Shown here: positions 33,232 through 42,392 of the stretch, one piece after another
Layout of the letters: every line of letters begins with the position of its first letter
Numbering within the stretch: position 1 is the first letter of the stretch
DNA from: Tyzzerella sp. UBA1042
GTDB taxonomy: Bacteria > Bacillota > Clostridia > Lachnospirales > Anaerotignaceae
Direction of reading: 5' to 3'
Length of the DNA stretch: 59,316 nt
Assembly: GCA_002316675.1 (NCBI GenBank)
Contig: DCDZ01000010.1
Span: 45,935 to 105,250, forward strand
Notes under the pieces: generated by a model
Seen by the model: only the letters and a program-made list of their open reading frames with translations
What the model was told of the DNA's origin: nothing
The model's database searches: none
Position numbers and translations under genes: made by a program

Positions 33232-34533
33232 TTACATAATTTTTAAAATCAGCGGCAGAGCTTCCGTCTTTTCTTCCCCAATGATAATTGCCTGCTGCAA
33301 ATAGTTCGCCGCAGCGGCACACTTTTCTTCGGTAGCGGCAAAAATTTCCGCCAAGGCCTCGCCGGCTTTCACCCCATCCCCTAATCGTTTTTTCATCACA
33401 ATGCCCGCCCCGAAATCCAAAGGTTGCTCCTTATATGCCCGGCCGGCACCGGTTTCGATGGAAGCCCGCCCAATGAGGGCTGTGTTTATGCGACTGACAT
33501 AGCCCTCTGCAGAGGCGAGAACAATCTTTTTACAAGGGGATAACGGAAGCAAAGAAGCATCCTCCAGAATTTCTGGGTTCCCGCCCTGCTGTATCAAAAG
33601 CTCACGGAATTTTGCAAGCCCCATACCATTTTTAATGTGAGTTTGCAGCAGATATCTCCCCTGCTCCACCGTCTCAACACGCCGGGCCATGAGCAGCATA
33701 TATGCCCCCAAGGTAAGGGAAACCTCCAGTAAATCTCCGCCCACGTTTCCCTTTAAAACCTCAATGGCTTCCATCACCTCAAGGCTGTTGCCGATATTCA
33801 GGCCCAAGGGCTGATCCATACCGCTAATGACTGCGGTCACCTTTTTCCCCATATGCTGCCCCATTTGAACCATCATTGCAGCAAGGGTTTCCGCCGATTT
33901 CAAATCCTGCATAAACGCACCGCTGCCGCATTTCACATCCAACACAATGCCATCGGCCCCTGCCGCTATTTTTTTTGACATGATGCTTGCGGCAATCAGG
34001 GGAATGCTATCCACCGTTCCCGTGACATCCCGCAGAGCATAAAGCTTTTTATCCGCAGGCGTTAAATTATCCGTCTGGCTCATTAAAACAATATTGCTTT
34101 CCTTGGCATAGGCAATGGCCTTTTTTTCCGTGACATCCACATGAAACCCCGGAATGGCCTCCAGCTTATCTATGGTTCCGCCGGAAAATCCAAGGCCCCG
34201 TCCGCTCATTTTAATCACAGGAACCCCGACGGATGCCACCAAGGGCGCCAAAATCAGCGTGGTTGTATCCGCCACACCACCGGTGCTATGCTTGTCTGCC
34301 TTAAAGCCCGCTACCTCCGAAAAATTGAATACCCCGCCGGACTGCGCCATTTCTATAGTTAGGTCGGCCGTTTCTCGGGTATCCATACCTTTAAAAAAAA
34401 CCGCCATAAGAAATGCTGAAATCTGATACTCCGGCAGGCTGCCATCGGAGACACCCTTTACAAAATAGGCGATTTCCTCCTTGTTTAATTTATGTCCGTC
34501 TCTTTTTTTTATAATCAAATCTACCATATTCAT
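33232..34533 (-). CDS. pdp: Pyrimidine-nucleoside phosphorylase
   Basis: A 433-residue enzyme of the DeoA/Pdp family that cleaves pyrimidine nucleosides with phosphate to base and pentose 1-phosphate, the substrate of the next gene product. Signatures include KKRDGHKLNKEEI, the glycine loop KHSTGGVADTTTLILAPLVAS, and KMSGRGLGFSGGTIDKLE. The ATG at 34533 has GGGAGG upstream; a frame extending to 34845 adds about 100 unrelated residues and is rejected. Without testing, uridine versus thymidine preference is unknown. Confidence 0.95.
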   Translation of the reverse strand: MNMVDLIIKKRDGHKLNKEEIAYFVKGVSDGSLPEYQISAFLMAVFFKGMDTRETADLTIEMAQSGGVFNFSEVAGFKADKHSTGGVADTTTLILAPLVASVGVPVIKMSGRGLGFSGGTIDKLEAIPGFHVDVTEKKAIAYAKESNIVLMSQTDNLTPADKKLYALRDVTGTVDSIPLIAASIMSKKIAAGADGIVLDVKCGSGAFMQDLKSAETLAAMMVQMGQHMGKKVTAVISGMDQPLGLNIGNSLEVMEAIEVLKGNVGGDLLEVSLTLGAYMLLMARRVETVEQGRYLLQTHIKNGMGLAKFRELLIQQGGNPEILEDASLLPLSPCKKIVLASAEGYVSRINTALIGRASIETGAGRAYKEQPLDFGAGIVMKKRLGDGVKAGEALAEIFAATEEKCAAAANYLQQAIIIGEEKTEALPLILKIM

Positions 34534-34620
34534 AAAATTCCTCCCTTGATTCCCGAAAATGAAACAAGCGTTTTGCAGTATCTCTAATTTTCTATGGGAA
34601 TAGTATACCACAGGCTGATG

Positions 34621-34642
34621 AAAAACCATTCTGTAAGAATGT
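34621..34642 (-). terminator. Terminator after the isochorismatase-like gene
   Basis: CATTCT-TAC-AGAATG followed by GTTTTTC on the minus strand, 37 bp after the stop of the hydrolase gene. The stem is short (6-7 bp). Confidence 0.6.
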
Positions 34643-34678
34643 ATATTTTCCGTTTTATCCTTTCCGGCAAAAAGCGGC

Positions 34679-35371
34679 TTACCAAAAATCCGTCCAGCAA
34701 TGATGTTCCTCAAAGGGCTCCGGATCACTGTCCTCCCGAAGCATTTCCCTGCGAATAATGCGATGCAAATCAGGCATAGAGGCAAGGCAAGAATTGGCAA
34801 AGTCCTCACTTGTGGTGATGATTGCCCCCATGCGCTGCAGATCATCCATATTCGCCTTTTGAATTTCCTTTGTTTGGGAAGAACAGCAGTCCTCTAAAAT
34901 AACCACGTTATATTCCAACGAGTTGGCATCGTATGCCGTGGTACGCACGCAGTTGGGCGTGGTGGTGCCGGCCAAAATAACGGTTTTTATATCCAATCGG
35001 CGCAAAATCAAATCAAGCTCTGTATGGAAGAAAGCACTCCACCTTGGCTTGATAATGGTATAATCTCCGGGTATAGGCTTTAAGCCCTCCGGTGCCTCGG
35101 CGCTATGAAACCCCGTGGACGCAGGCATCATGGCCCGTCCTCCGGCCTTCCATTCAGCATAACGTGTCAGCTCCACATCGCTTCCGTTCATACGGTAAAT
35201 GCGCTTTACAAAAAAAACAGGAATTCCCGCAGAACGGGCTGTGCAGACAACGCTCCTGCACGCCGGAACCGTTGCCGCCGCCTGACGGATACAGTGCGGA
35301 CTTCTTGGGTCAATAAAACCGTTTTCCATATCAATGACAATCAGTGCCATCTGTGACGGATTTTCCTTCAT
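34679..35371 (-). CDS. Isochorismatase-family cysteine hydrolase
   Basis: A 230-residue hydrolase with the full catalytic triad of the family: Asp14 (VIDMENGF), Lys108 (IIKPRWSAF) and Cys141 (TTTPNCVRTTAYDA). Members include nicotinamidases, N-carbamoylsarcosine amidase-like enzymes and peroxyureidoacrylate amidase; the substrate here cannot be told. It stands alone upstream of the deoA-deoB unit with its own terminator. The start follows GGGGG at normal spacing. Confidence 0.9.
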   Translation of the reverse strand: MKENPSQMALIVIDMENGFIDPRSPHCIRQAAATVPACRSVVCTARSAGIPVFFVKRIYRMNGSDVELTRYAEWKAGGRAMMPASTGFHSAEAPEGLKPIPGDYTIIKPRWSAFFHTELDLILRRLDIKTVILAGTTTPNCVRTTAYDANSLEYNVVILEDCCSSQTKEIQKANMDDLQRMGAIITTSEDFANSCLASMPDLHRIIRREMLREDSDPEPFEEHHCWTDFW

Positions 35372-35492
35372 ATTTTTTCCCCCATTTGCTTTTTTATATC
35401 GTTATAACCAAGCTGCAATCATAAAACCAAGTTTATCTCATTATATACGAATCGGCTTTCCATTTCCAGAACAGAAAACGAAAGAATCAAAT

Positions 35493-35523
35493 AAAAAAAG
35501 AGAACGGCTGTTAACCGTCCTCC
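35493..35523 (-). terminator. Terminator after ohrR
   Basis: On the minus strand GAGGACGGTT-AAC-AGCCGTTCTC then TTTTTTTATTTG, 20 bp after the ohrR stop. Confidence 0.88.
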
Positions 35524-35542
35524 ATTTTTTTCTTTTGTTTTT

Positions 35543-35986
35543 TCAATTGTCAAGCCCTAACCCGGAAAGCAGCTGATGTAAAAGAGAATGCAGTTGGAAA
35601 ATTTCAGAAGGCATAAGCTTCAAACAATCCCCAAGCTTCACCGGTATTTCCGTTGCGGCTTCTTTTAGCTTTTGTCCATCTACGGTAAGAGTGACCGATA
35701 CACTGCGTTCATCTTCCTTGGAACGCTGGCGGGTAATGTATCCCTTTGTCTCCAGCTTTTTCAGCACGGGAGTCAGCGTGCCAGAGTCAAGATATAGTAT
35801 TTTTCCCAATTCTTTTATGGTAAGGGTTTTTTTCTCCCACAAAACCATCATCGTAATATACTGGGTATAGGTCAAATCTAAAGGATCCAGATACGGTTTG
35901 TATCGCCGAATAATTTCCTTAGAACAAGCATACAAAGGAAAACAAAGCTGGTTCTCCAGTCGTAGCATATCTTTCTTTTCGTTCAT
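35543..35986 (-). CDS. ohrR: OhrR-type organic-peroxide-sensing MarR repressor
   Basis: A 147-residue MarR-fold protein with the OhrR hallmark LENQLCFPLYACSKEI; Cys15 matches the sensing Cys15 of B. subtilis OhrR, and the Tyr-rich LTYTQYITMMVLWE helix is also conserved. The recognition helix and wing are LDSGTLTPVLKKLE and RSKEDERSVSV. Oxidation of the Cys by organic hydroperoxides releases DNA. The nearest probable target is the glutathione-peroxidase gene just upstream, which has an OhrR-like box in its promoter. No ohr gene is seen in the window. Confidence 0.9.
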   Translation of the reverse strand: MNEKKDMLRLENQLCFPLYACSKEIIRRYKPYLDPLDLTYTQYITMMVLWEKKTLTIKELGKILYLDSGTLTPVLKKLETKGYITRQRSKEDERSVSVTLTVDGQKLKEAATEIPVKLGDCLKLMPSEIFQLHSLLHQLLSGLGLDN

Positions 35987-36119
35987 GGTAAGAACCTCCT
36001 AGGTTACAGTCTGCATTATTTAGTTTACCATATGTTATGGATAGATTCAATCCTGCATTCTATGCAATCCCAAGCCCTTAGAAGGAAGTCCTAAGCCCAG
36101 AAAACGAAACCCAAAAGAC

Positions 36120-36665
36120 TTATAGAAGCTCTTTGATTTTATTTTCAACCTTTTCCAAGGAATCAGTCGGCTCAAAACGCTGTACAAGTTCTCCTTGGCG
36201 GTTCATCAAAAACTTAGTAAAATTCCACTTAATGGAGCTATTTTTTTCATAATCCGGATCTTCCTTTTTCAGCATATCATTTAAAATAGGCCCAATGGGG
36301 TGGGATAAATCAAAGCCACCGAAGGTTGTATGCTCCGTCAGCCATTTATAAAGAGGAATTGCCTGCTCCCCATTGACATCAATTTTTGAAAACTGAGGGA
36401 ATGCGATGCCAAACCGCCCTGTGCAAAATGTATGAATTTCTTCATCTGTACCAGGGGCCTGCTCTGCAAACTGATTGCAAGGAAAGTCTAAAATTTCCAA
36501 GCCATCCTTATGATAAGCTTCATATATTTTCTGTAAATCGCTATACTGGGGAGTAAATCCACAGCCCGTTGCCGTATTGACCACCAATACTACTTTCCCT
36601 TTGTAATCCGCGAGGGCCACCTCACTGCCGTCTCGTGCCTTCACCTTAAAATCGTAAATGTTCAT
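36120..36665 (-). CDS. Glutathione peroxidase (BtuE/Gpx family)
   Basis: A 181-residue thiol peroxidase with peroxidatic Cys35 (NTATGCGFTPQY, Cys in place of Sec), the Gln/Asn in FPCNQFAEQAPG, and the Trp in IKWNFTKFL. Bacterial members usually use thioredoxin and reduce lipid and organic peroxides. The ATG at 36665 has GGAGG seven bases upstream; an ATG five codons earlier lacks this. It lies upstream of ohrR in the same direction, 133 bp apart, and is probably repressed by it. Confidence 0.95.
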   Translation of the reverse strand: MNIYDFKVKARDGSEVALADYKGKVVLVVNTATGCGFTPQYSDLQKIYEAYHKDGLEILDFPCNQFAEQAPGTDEEIHTFCTGRFGIAFPQFSKIDVNGEQAIPLYKWLTEHTTFGGFDLSHPIGPILNDMLKKEDPDYEKNSSIKWNFTKFLMNRQGELVQRFEPTDSLEKVENKIKELL

Positions 36666-36725
36666 CGTATATACCTCCACTATTTATGATAATTTTAAAA
36701 GAATATTTATGTTCTATACAATTAT

Positions 36726-36754
36726 ATTTTAAACAATTAAATTTGCTTTGTCAA
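36726..36754 (-). promoter_or_regulatory. Promoter of the peroxidase gene with OhrR-like box
   Basis: TTGACA (36749-36754), 17 bp, TAAAAT (36726-36731) on the minus strand. The spacer contains AACAATTAAATTTGC (36732-36746 on the plus strand), close to the B. subtilis OhrR box TACAATTAAATTGTA, and a second TACAATTATATTTTA lies at 36717-36731. Confidence 0.6.
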
Positions 36755-36853
36755 GATTTTTTTAAAAATTCAAATACTTCAATATAAGTTGCACAGCAAA
36801 TTATTCTTTCAAGCTACACTACAAATTCCAAGTACACAAAAAGCTTGGACTGC

Positions 36854-36893
36854 AGAAAAACACTCCATTACAATTTTGCAATGAAGTGTTTCT
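36854..36893 (-). terminator. Terminator of the histidine operon
   Basis: On the minus strand AAACACTTCATT and AATGGAGTGTTTTTC form a stem with a 10-nt loop. It lies about 90 bp beyond hisK, the last gene of the operon. The remaining gap to 36979 holds nothing recognisable. Confidence 0.75.
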
Positions 36894-36979
36894 ATAAAAA
36901 AATGCTTTTTGTAGGGCTGGAAAAATGCTCCGGCTCTCTAAATTTTGATATGAATAAACCCTTTGCTTTGCAAAGCCCT

Positions 36980-37795
36980 TTATAGCCCCACTTCTTCAAA
37001 GCCTTGGGACGTCCAAACCAGCCTTGACCGAAAACCGATATCCCTTGCCAACGCCGCCATTTCCGCAAAGCAGTATCCCAAGGAAGCGCAGTCGTGGCTA
37101 TCACTGGAAAGAAGAATTTTCCCGCCCCGTTTTTGAATTTCTTTTAAAAAATCCGTCGAAGGATAGGCTTCTGTGCGCAGGCCGCGATACATGGCTCCAG
37201 TATTGATTTCAAAGGGCTTTCCGTAAGGAAGTAACGCCTCCATTGCACTGATGCCGCAGTCACGATACCCTTTTTCCTTTGCATCAAAAATAGGGTTCTT
37301 TTCATTATATTTTGCCAATAAGTCAAAATGCCCGATAATATCCGCCCCGGTTGTTTCTAAAATCTCAGCTACCGTTTCAAAATAGGCCTTGGCATAGGCA
37401 TAGGGATTTCCAGCAAAAAGGGTGCGGATGTCTCTCTCTATAATTTCCGCCCCTTCGTCAACAGGGAGATACATTCCCTCTTTTTTGATGTAATGCACAG
37501 AACCAATGGCATAGTCAAACCCAGTGATAGGCTCCCGGGAATAAAAATCCTGCTCTACACCGCAATAAATGGCTATTTTATGGCTGTAAAGCCCTTTTAA
37601 GTGCTGTATTTCCTTTTGATATTCCCTTGTCCCTGCTTTGCTCATACAATAGCTTTCGTCAAAAAAGGTGTAGCTATGACCACTGAAACCAAGGGCCGAG
37701 AGTCCTTTTTCGATTGCCGCCAAAACCATTTCTTCCGCTGTATTTTTTCCATCACAAAAGGTGGTATGGGTATGAAAATTCGCTTTTGCAATCAT
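36980..37795 (-). CDS. hisK: Histidinol-phosphatase, PHP family (HisK)
   Basis: A 271-residue PHP-domain phosphatase that makes histidinol from histidinol phosphate. Metal ligands typical of PHP proteins are visible: ANFHTHTTFCDG, GFSGHSY, CGVEQDF, IGSVHYI, DIIGHFDLL and LSSDSHDCASLG. It is needed because HisB here lacks a phosphatase domain. The ATG overlaps the hisIE stop by 4 bp. It ends the operon. Confidence 0.93.
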   Translation of the reverse strand: MIAKANFHTHTTFCDGKNTAEEMVLAAIEKGLSALGFSGHSYTFFDESYCMSKAGTREYQKEIQHLKGLYSHKIAIYCGVEQDFYSREPITGFDYAIGSVHYIKKEGMYLPVDEGAEIIERDIRTLFAGNPYAYAKAYFETVAEILETTGADIIGHFDLLAKYNEKNPIFDAKEKGYRDCGISAMEALLPYGKPFEINTGAMYRGLRTEAYPSTDFLKEIQKRGGKILLSSDSHDCASLGYCFAEMAALARDIGFRSRLVWTSQGFEEVGL

Positions 37796-38442
37796 TTCGT
37801 CATCTTCTCCTGCTTCACCTTATGGTCAATAACATGGCGTGAGGCCAGCTCATCCCGCACCTCTGACAGAGAAATCCCCACTTCTGCCATCAGCACCATA
37901 ACATGGTAGGCCAAATCGGCAATTTCATAAATGGTTTCCTTATGATCTTGATCCTTTGCGGCGATAATGACCTCTGTGGCTTCCTCGCCGATTTTTTTCA
38001 ATATTTTATCCAAGCCCTTTTCAAACAAATAGGTTGTATAAGAACCTTCCTTTTTCTCTGCTTTTCTGCCTTCGATCAGTGCCATTAATCCATCCATAGA
38101 AAAATTCCCATAGCCTTCTTTCCGAAACACAGGATTGTGAAAGCAGGACTCCTCTCCCAAATGACAGGCGGGGCCATTTTTGAGTACTTCTACCGTCAAG
38201 GCATCCCTATCGCAATCTGCCACAATAGAAACAATTTTCTGTACATTTCCGGAGGTTTCCCCTTTGCGCCACAGCTCCTGTCTGGATCTTGACCAAAAAC
38301 AGGTTCTTCCCTCTGCTAAGCTGATTTGCAGGCTTTCCCGATTCATATACGCAAGGGTCAAAACCTGTTTGGTTTTTGCATCTACCACCACAGTAGGAAT
38401 CAGCCCTTTTTCGTCAAATTTTAATTCTTCAATATTCAGCAT
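37792..38442 (-). CDS. hisIE: Bifunctional phosphoribosyl-AMP cyclohydrolase / phosphoribosyl-ATP diphosphatase
   Basis: A 216-residue fusion. The N-terminal HisI half (about 1-110) has AYMNRESL, TCFWSRSRQELWRKGETSGN and the metal-binding DCDRDAL; CHLGEESCF adds the zinc Cys. The C-terminal HisE half (about 120-205) has KILKKIGEEATEVIIAAKD and ADLAYHVMVLM. It catalyses steps two and three of histidine synthesis. I start at the ATG at 38442 behind AAAGGTGAG; a frame extending to 38643 lies inside hisF and is rejected. Confidence 0.95.
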   Translation of the reverse strand: MLNIEELKFDEKGLIPTVVVDAKTKQVLTLAYMNRESLQISLAEGRTCFWSRSRQELWRKGETSGNVQKIVSIVADCDRDALTVEVLKNGPACHLGEESCFHNPVFRKEGYGNFSMDGLMALIEGRKAEKKEGSYTTYLFEKGLDKILKKIGEEATEVIIAAKDQDHKETIYEIADLAYHVMVLMAEVGISLSEVRDELASRHVIDHKVKQEKMTK

Positions 38443-38447
38443 GGCTC

Positions 38448-39212
38448 TCACCTTTCTCTTCTGACTATAATATGATTTTCTGCCAAGGTTTTTTTCAATA
38501 CGGGGATTTTCACCTCGCCGAAGTGAAAAATAGAGGCAGCCAAACCAGCATCCACCTTGGGCAAGGCTTGGAACAATTCCACAAAATCCCCTATGCCGCC
38601 GGCGCCCCCCGAGGCAATGACAGGGACGGAAACAATATCGCAAATCGCCGCCAGCAGCTCCAAATCAAAGCCTTTTTTTACACCATCGGTGTCGATGCTG
38701 TTGACCACAATTTCGCCGGCGCCCATTTTTTCACAGCGCTTGATCCAGCTAAGGGCCTCCATGCCCGTATTCTCTCGGCCGCCCTTGGCAAACACCATGA
38801 ATTGACCATTTACCCGCTTCACATCCACAGAAAGCACCACGCATTGATCGCCATATTTTTTGGCGGCCTCCGAAATAAGGTTTGGCGTTTGAATGGCACC
38901 GGAGTTGACACTCACCTTATCCGCACCGCATTTCAACACCCGGTCAAAATCCCCAAGGGTATTGATGCCGCCGCCCACAGTCAAGGGGATAAAAATTTGT
39001 GATGCCACCTCTCGCAGAATATCCGTAAAAAGCCCACGGCCCTCGGATGAGGCTGTAATATCATAAAAAACCAGTTCATCCGCACCATGCTCGCTATAAA
39101 ACTTGCCCAATTCCACGGGAGAAGAAACATCGGCAAGGCCCTCAAAATTAACACCCTTTACCACACGGCCATTCCGCACATCCAAGCAAGGGATAATTCT
39201 TTTTGTAATCAT
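38448..39212 (-). CDS. hisF: Imidazole glycerol phosphate synthase, cyclase subunit
   Basis: A 254-residue (beta/alpha)8 barrel with the HisF catalytic Asp near the N-terminus (IIPCLDVRNGRVVKGVNF) and the partner Asp in VVNSIDTDGVKKGFDLEL. It uses ammonia made by HisH to form imidazole glycerol phosphate and AICAR. Its ATG overlaps the hisA stop (ATGA), and hisIE follows after 5 bp. Confidence 0.97.
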   Translation of the reverse strand: MITKRIIPCLDVRNGRVVKGVNFEGLADVSSPVELGKFYSEHGADELVFYDITASSEGRGLFTDILREVASQIFIPLTVGGGINTLGDFDRVLKCGADKVSVNSGAIQTPNLISEAAKKYGDQCVVLSVDVKRVNGQFMVFAKGGRENTGMEALSWIKRCEKMGAGEIVVNSIDTDGVKKGFDLELLAAICDIVSVPVIASGGAGGIGDFVELFQALPKVDAGLAASIFHFGEVKIPVLKKTLAENHIIVRRER

Positions 39213-39934
39213 CGGCTTTCCCCCTTTGTGATGGCAACTGCCTGCTTTAAATCAATATTTCCGGTATACAAGGCCTTGCCTAAAATTGCACCATACAGGC
39301 CCATTTCCTGCAACCGTGCAATATCTTCTAATGTGGTGATGCCGCCTGATGCAACCACATTTACGCTGAATTTTTCAGACAGTTCCCGATACAATTCCAA
39401 ATTTGTACCTGACAGCAAGCCATCTTTTGAAATATCGGTACAAATAATTGTCTTAACGCCAATTTTTTCTAGTTTTTCGCAAAAGGCAAAGCAGCTTTCC
39501 GCAGAAAGCTCCGTCCAGCCTTTCACCGCCACCTTGCCTTCTTTAATATCGACACCAACGGCAATTTTTTTGCCATACTTTTCTATCATAGCTTTTAAAA
39601 ATTGCTGATTTTCCACTGCCGCTGTGCCCAAAATAATGCGAAAAGCCCCGGCTTCCAAGTATTTTCGGATGGTTTCCTCAGAGCGGATGCCACCGCCCAC
39701 CTCTACCAAAAGACCGCTTTTCTTCACAATTTCTCGTATAATCTCCAGGTTTGGTGTACCGCCATGCTTTGCGCCCTCCAAATCCACCAAATGCAAATAT
39801 TTTGCACCTGCCTGGGCAAAGGTTTGCGCCACTGCAACAGGGTTGGTGCTATACACCGTTTTTTGGGCATAGTCCCCTTTTACAAGGCGAACGGCACACC
39901 CTTCAATAATATCTATGGCAGGAAAAAGCTCCAT
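39209..39934 (-). CDS. hisA: ProFAR isomerase HisA
   Basis: A 241-residue (beta/alpha)8 barrel with the catalytic Asp in FPAIDIIEGCAVRLVKGDY and the second Asp in CTDISKDGLLSGTNLELY. It carries out the Amadori rearrangement of step four. I start at the ATG at 39934 behind GAGGGA; the GTG four codons earlier overlaps that site. A gap of about 180 bp separates it from hisH. Confidence 0.96.
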   Translation of the reverse strand: MELFPAIDIIEGCAVRLVKGDYAQKTVYSTNPVAVAQTFAQAGAKYLHLVDLEGAKHGGTPNLEIIREIVKKSGLLVEVGGGIRSEETIRKYLEAGAFRIILGTAAVENQQFLKAMIEKYGKKIAVGVDIKEGKVAVKGWTELSAESCFAFCEKLEKIGVKTIICTDISKDGLLSGTNLELYRELSEKFSVNVVASGGITTLEDIARLQEMGLYGAILGKALYTGNIDLKQAVAITKGESR

Positions 39935-40118
39935 ACATTCCCTCACTTTCTACTTCAAACAACTTTTAGAACAAAACCAGGTATCAGTTCTTGGGGCTTT
40001 GCCCCCCCACAAGGGACTTCCTCCCTTGACCCTTGCAAAAACCGCGCATACACAATTTTATATAATCTTTTTGCCCCCTTTTAAAAAAACAGGCGGGCTT
40101 GGGCAACACCCCAAGGCT
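39935..40118. other. Gap inside the his operon with a GC-rich inverted repeat
   Basis: The only large gap in the operon. It contains TTGGGGCTTTGCCCCCC and AAGGGACTTCCTCCCTT, short hairpins joined end to end, then AGGGTCAAGG-type sequence on the minus strand. I suspect a dispersed intergenic element, since similar GGGGCAAAGCCCC stretches are common between genes in Clostridia, but only one clear copy is in this window. Confidence 0.4.
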
Positions 40119-40730
40119 TTACAACTCGCAAAAAGCCTTTACAATTTTCAACCCTACCTCACCGCTTTTTTCCGGGTGAAATTGTGTTCCGTAAACATTC
40201 CCTTTTTCTACGGAGGCCGTCAGCATGGCACCATATTCCGCCTTTGCCGTTACCGCCTCCTCACAGTCCATAGCCGCAAAGGAATGCACGAAATAAACGC
40301 ATTCTCCTTCTTTTACATCACGGTAAAGGGCACTTTTCTTCCGAGGGAAAACCAAGGCATTCCACCCGGTATGGGGCACCTTTAACCCCGCGCCAATCAC
40401 CGAGGAGATGGGCTTTACATTTCCCTCAATCAGCCCTAAGCCTTTATGCTCGCCGTATTCATAGCTTTTTTCAAACAGCATCTGCATACCCAAGCAAATG
40501 CCAAGAAGGGGCTTTCCTTTTTCCACCTCTTCCAAAATCACTTGATCCAGCCCTGTTTCACGCAGCTTATGAATGGCATCCGCAAAGGCGCCTACGCCGG
40601 GAAGTATCATTTTATCACTCCTGCGGAGGGCTTCCGCCTCCCCCGTCACCTCCACCTGGGCGCCAACCACGCCCAAGGAGCTTTTTAGGGAAAACAAATT
40701 CCCCACACCATACTCAACAATCGCAATCAT
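40119..40730 (-). CDS. hisH: Imidazole glycerol phosphate synthase, glutamine amidotransferase subunit
   Basis: A 203-residue class I glutaminase: nucleophile Cys in LLGICLGMQMLFE, and His/Glu in GTQFHPEKSGEVG. The oxyanion strand is KMILPGVGAF. It feeds ammonia to HisF. The ATG follows the hisB stop directly, with no gap. Confidence 0.96.
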   Translation of the reverse strand: MIAIVEYGVGNLFSLKSSLGVVGAQVEVTGEAEALRRSDKMILPGVGAFADAIHKLRETGLDQVILEEVEKGKPLLGICLGMQMLFEKSYEYGEHKGLGLIEGNVKPISSVIGAGLKVPHTGWNALVFPRKKSALYRDVKEGECVYFVHSFAAMDCEEAVTAKAEYGAMLTASVEKGNVYGTQFHPEKSGEVGLKIVKAFCEL

Positions 40731-41318
40731 TTAAAGCACCCCTTTCGTAGAAGGAATTTCATCCCGATATGCTTCCTGTATTGCCGCCGCTTCTTTTAAA
40801 CTGCGGGCAACGGCTTTAAATGCACCCTCTATGATATGATGGGAATTTTTTCCCGCTAACTGCTGTATATGCAGGGTAATATTACTTTTTCTTGTGAAAG
40901 CAATAAAAAATTCCTCCACCAGCTCCGTATCAAAGGTGCCCACCTTTTCCGTGGGAATCTGCAGGCCGAACTCCAAATGCCCCCGGCCGGAGATATCCAC
41001 CGCCGACAAAATCAAGGCCTCGTCCATGGGTAACATCATATTGCCATATCTGGCGATACCTGCACCATTCCCTAAGGCCTCGGTAAATGCCATGCCCAAA
41101 CAAATGCCAATATCCTCCGCTGAATGATGATCGTCCACATGGGTATCTCCCTTGCATTCCACCGTCAAATCAAACCGCCCATGCTTGGCAAACAGGGTCA
41201 GCATATGGTCTAAAAACCCACAGCCTGTGGAAATATTGCTGATTCCTCTGCCATCTAAGGAAAGGGAAAGCTGAATATCCGTTTCCGCTGTTTTTCTTAC
41301 AATTTTACTGTCTCTCAT
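40731..41318 (-). CDS. hisB: Imidazoleglycerol-phosphate dehydratase
   Basis: A 195-residue single-function HisB with the repeated manganese-site motifs STGCGFLDHMLTLFAKHG, DDHHSAEDIG, FFIAFTRKSNITLHI and NSHHIIEGAFKAVARSL. There is no N-terminal phosphatase domain, which explains the separate hisK. The start follows AGGAGG at five bases. Confidence 0.97.
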   Translation of the reverse strand: MRDSKIVRKTAETDIQLSLSLDGRGISNISTGCGFLDHMLTLFAKHGRFDLTVECKGDTHVDDHHSAEDIGICLGMAFTEALGNGAGIARYGNMMLPMDEALILSAVDISGRGHLEFGLQIPTEKVGTFDTELVEEFFIAFTRKSNITLHIQQLAGKNSHHIIEGAFKAVARSLKEAAAIQEAYRDEIPSTKGVL

Positions 41319-41327
41319 ACCTTCCTC

Positions 41328-42392
41328 CTACCTTTTGGCTAAAATTTCTTGGGTTTTCTGCAAAAAGACTGTCATTTGCTCTGGTGTGCCGATGGTAATT
41401 CTGACGAAATCCCGAATTTTTTCTTTTTCAAAATGACGCACCAAAATGCCTCTTTTTTTCAGTTCTTCATAAAAAACAGCGCCGTCGATTTTATCGTTTT
41501 TTGCAAAAATGAAGTTTGCCTTAGAGTTTAAAACCTGAAAATCTAAGGCCTTTAACACGTCTATGGTTTGTTCCCGGGTAGCCATAATTTTTTTCGCGTT
41601 TTCCTGATAATATCCGTCGCTATCCACTGCCGCTTCCCCTGCAGCCAAAGTCAGGCGATTAATATTATACGGATTGGTGGAAAACTTGATTTTTTCCAAG
41701 TCCTCTATGATTTCCTTCGAGGCAATGGCAAAGCCCAGCCTTGCGCCAGCCATAGAGCGGGATTTGGAAAAGGTCATAGAAACCAACAAATTGGGATAGT
41801 GCTTCACCAAGCCAACAGCGGAGGCTCCTCCAAAATCCACATAGGCTTCATCGATTAAAACCACTTGGTCGGGATTTGTTTTTACTATTTCTTCCACTTC
41901 CCATAAAGGAAGCTCCATCCCCGTGGGGGCATTGGGGTTTGCAATCACCACCATTTTATGAACACCGCAGTAGTCCTTATAGTTGATAGTAAAATCCTCC
42001 ATCAAGGGTATTTTTTCATGGGGAATCTGATATAAATCGGCATACACCGGATAGAATCCATAGCTGATTTCCGGAAAAACCGCCCCTCTTTCCCCATCAC
42101 AAAAAGCCATAAAGGCAAAATTCAAAATATCGTCCGAACCATTGGAGAGAAAAATATTTTCCCCAGCTACCCCATACAGCTTGGCCAGCTTTTCTTTGAG
42201 CACCTTTCCTTGCGGATCGGGATATAAATTCAGTCGGTTTATTTCATCGGCGTCCAATCGTTCCAATACCTCCCGAGAAGGCGGATAGGGGGACTCATTG
42301 GTGTTTAGCTTAATATATTGTTGATCTCTTGGTTGTTCCCCCGGCGTATATGCCTCCAAGGCGGCAAATCTGGGGCTTAAAAAACGGCTCAT
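41328..42392 (-). CDS. hisC: Histidinol-phosphate aminotransferase
   Basis: A 354-residue fold-type I PLP enzyme. The N-terminal KLNTNESPYPPS, VIANPNAPTGMELPL, DEAYVDFGG and the Schiff-base Lys in TFSKSRSMAGARLGFAIAS are clear. It transaminates imidazole acetol phosphate. The ATG overlaps the hisD stop by 4 bp. Confidence 0.96.
   Translation of the reverse strand: MSRFLSPRFAALEAYTPGEQPRDQQYIKLNTNESPYPPSREVLERLDADEINRLNLYPDPQGKVLKEKLAKLYGVAGENIFLSNGSDDILNFAFMAFCDGERGAVFPEISYGFYPVYADLYQIPHEKIPLMEDFTINYKDYCGVHKMVVIANPNAPTGMELPLWEVEEIVKTNPDQVVLIDEAYVDFGGASAVGLVKHYPNLLVSMTFSKSRSMAGARLGFAIASKEIIEDLEKIKFSTNPYNINRLTLAAGEAAVDSDGYYQENAKKIMATREQTIDVLKALDFQVLNSKANFIFAKNDKIDGAVFYEELKKRGILVRHFEKEKIRDFVRITIGTPEQMTVFLQKTQEILAKR

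Noticed and set aside
36892..37104. Short leftward frame overlapping the end of hisK
   Set aside because: Out-of-frame shadow of hisK running into the operon terminator.
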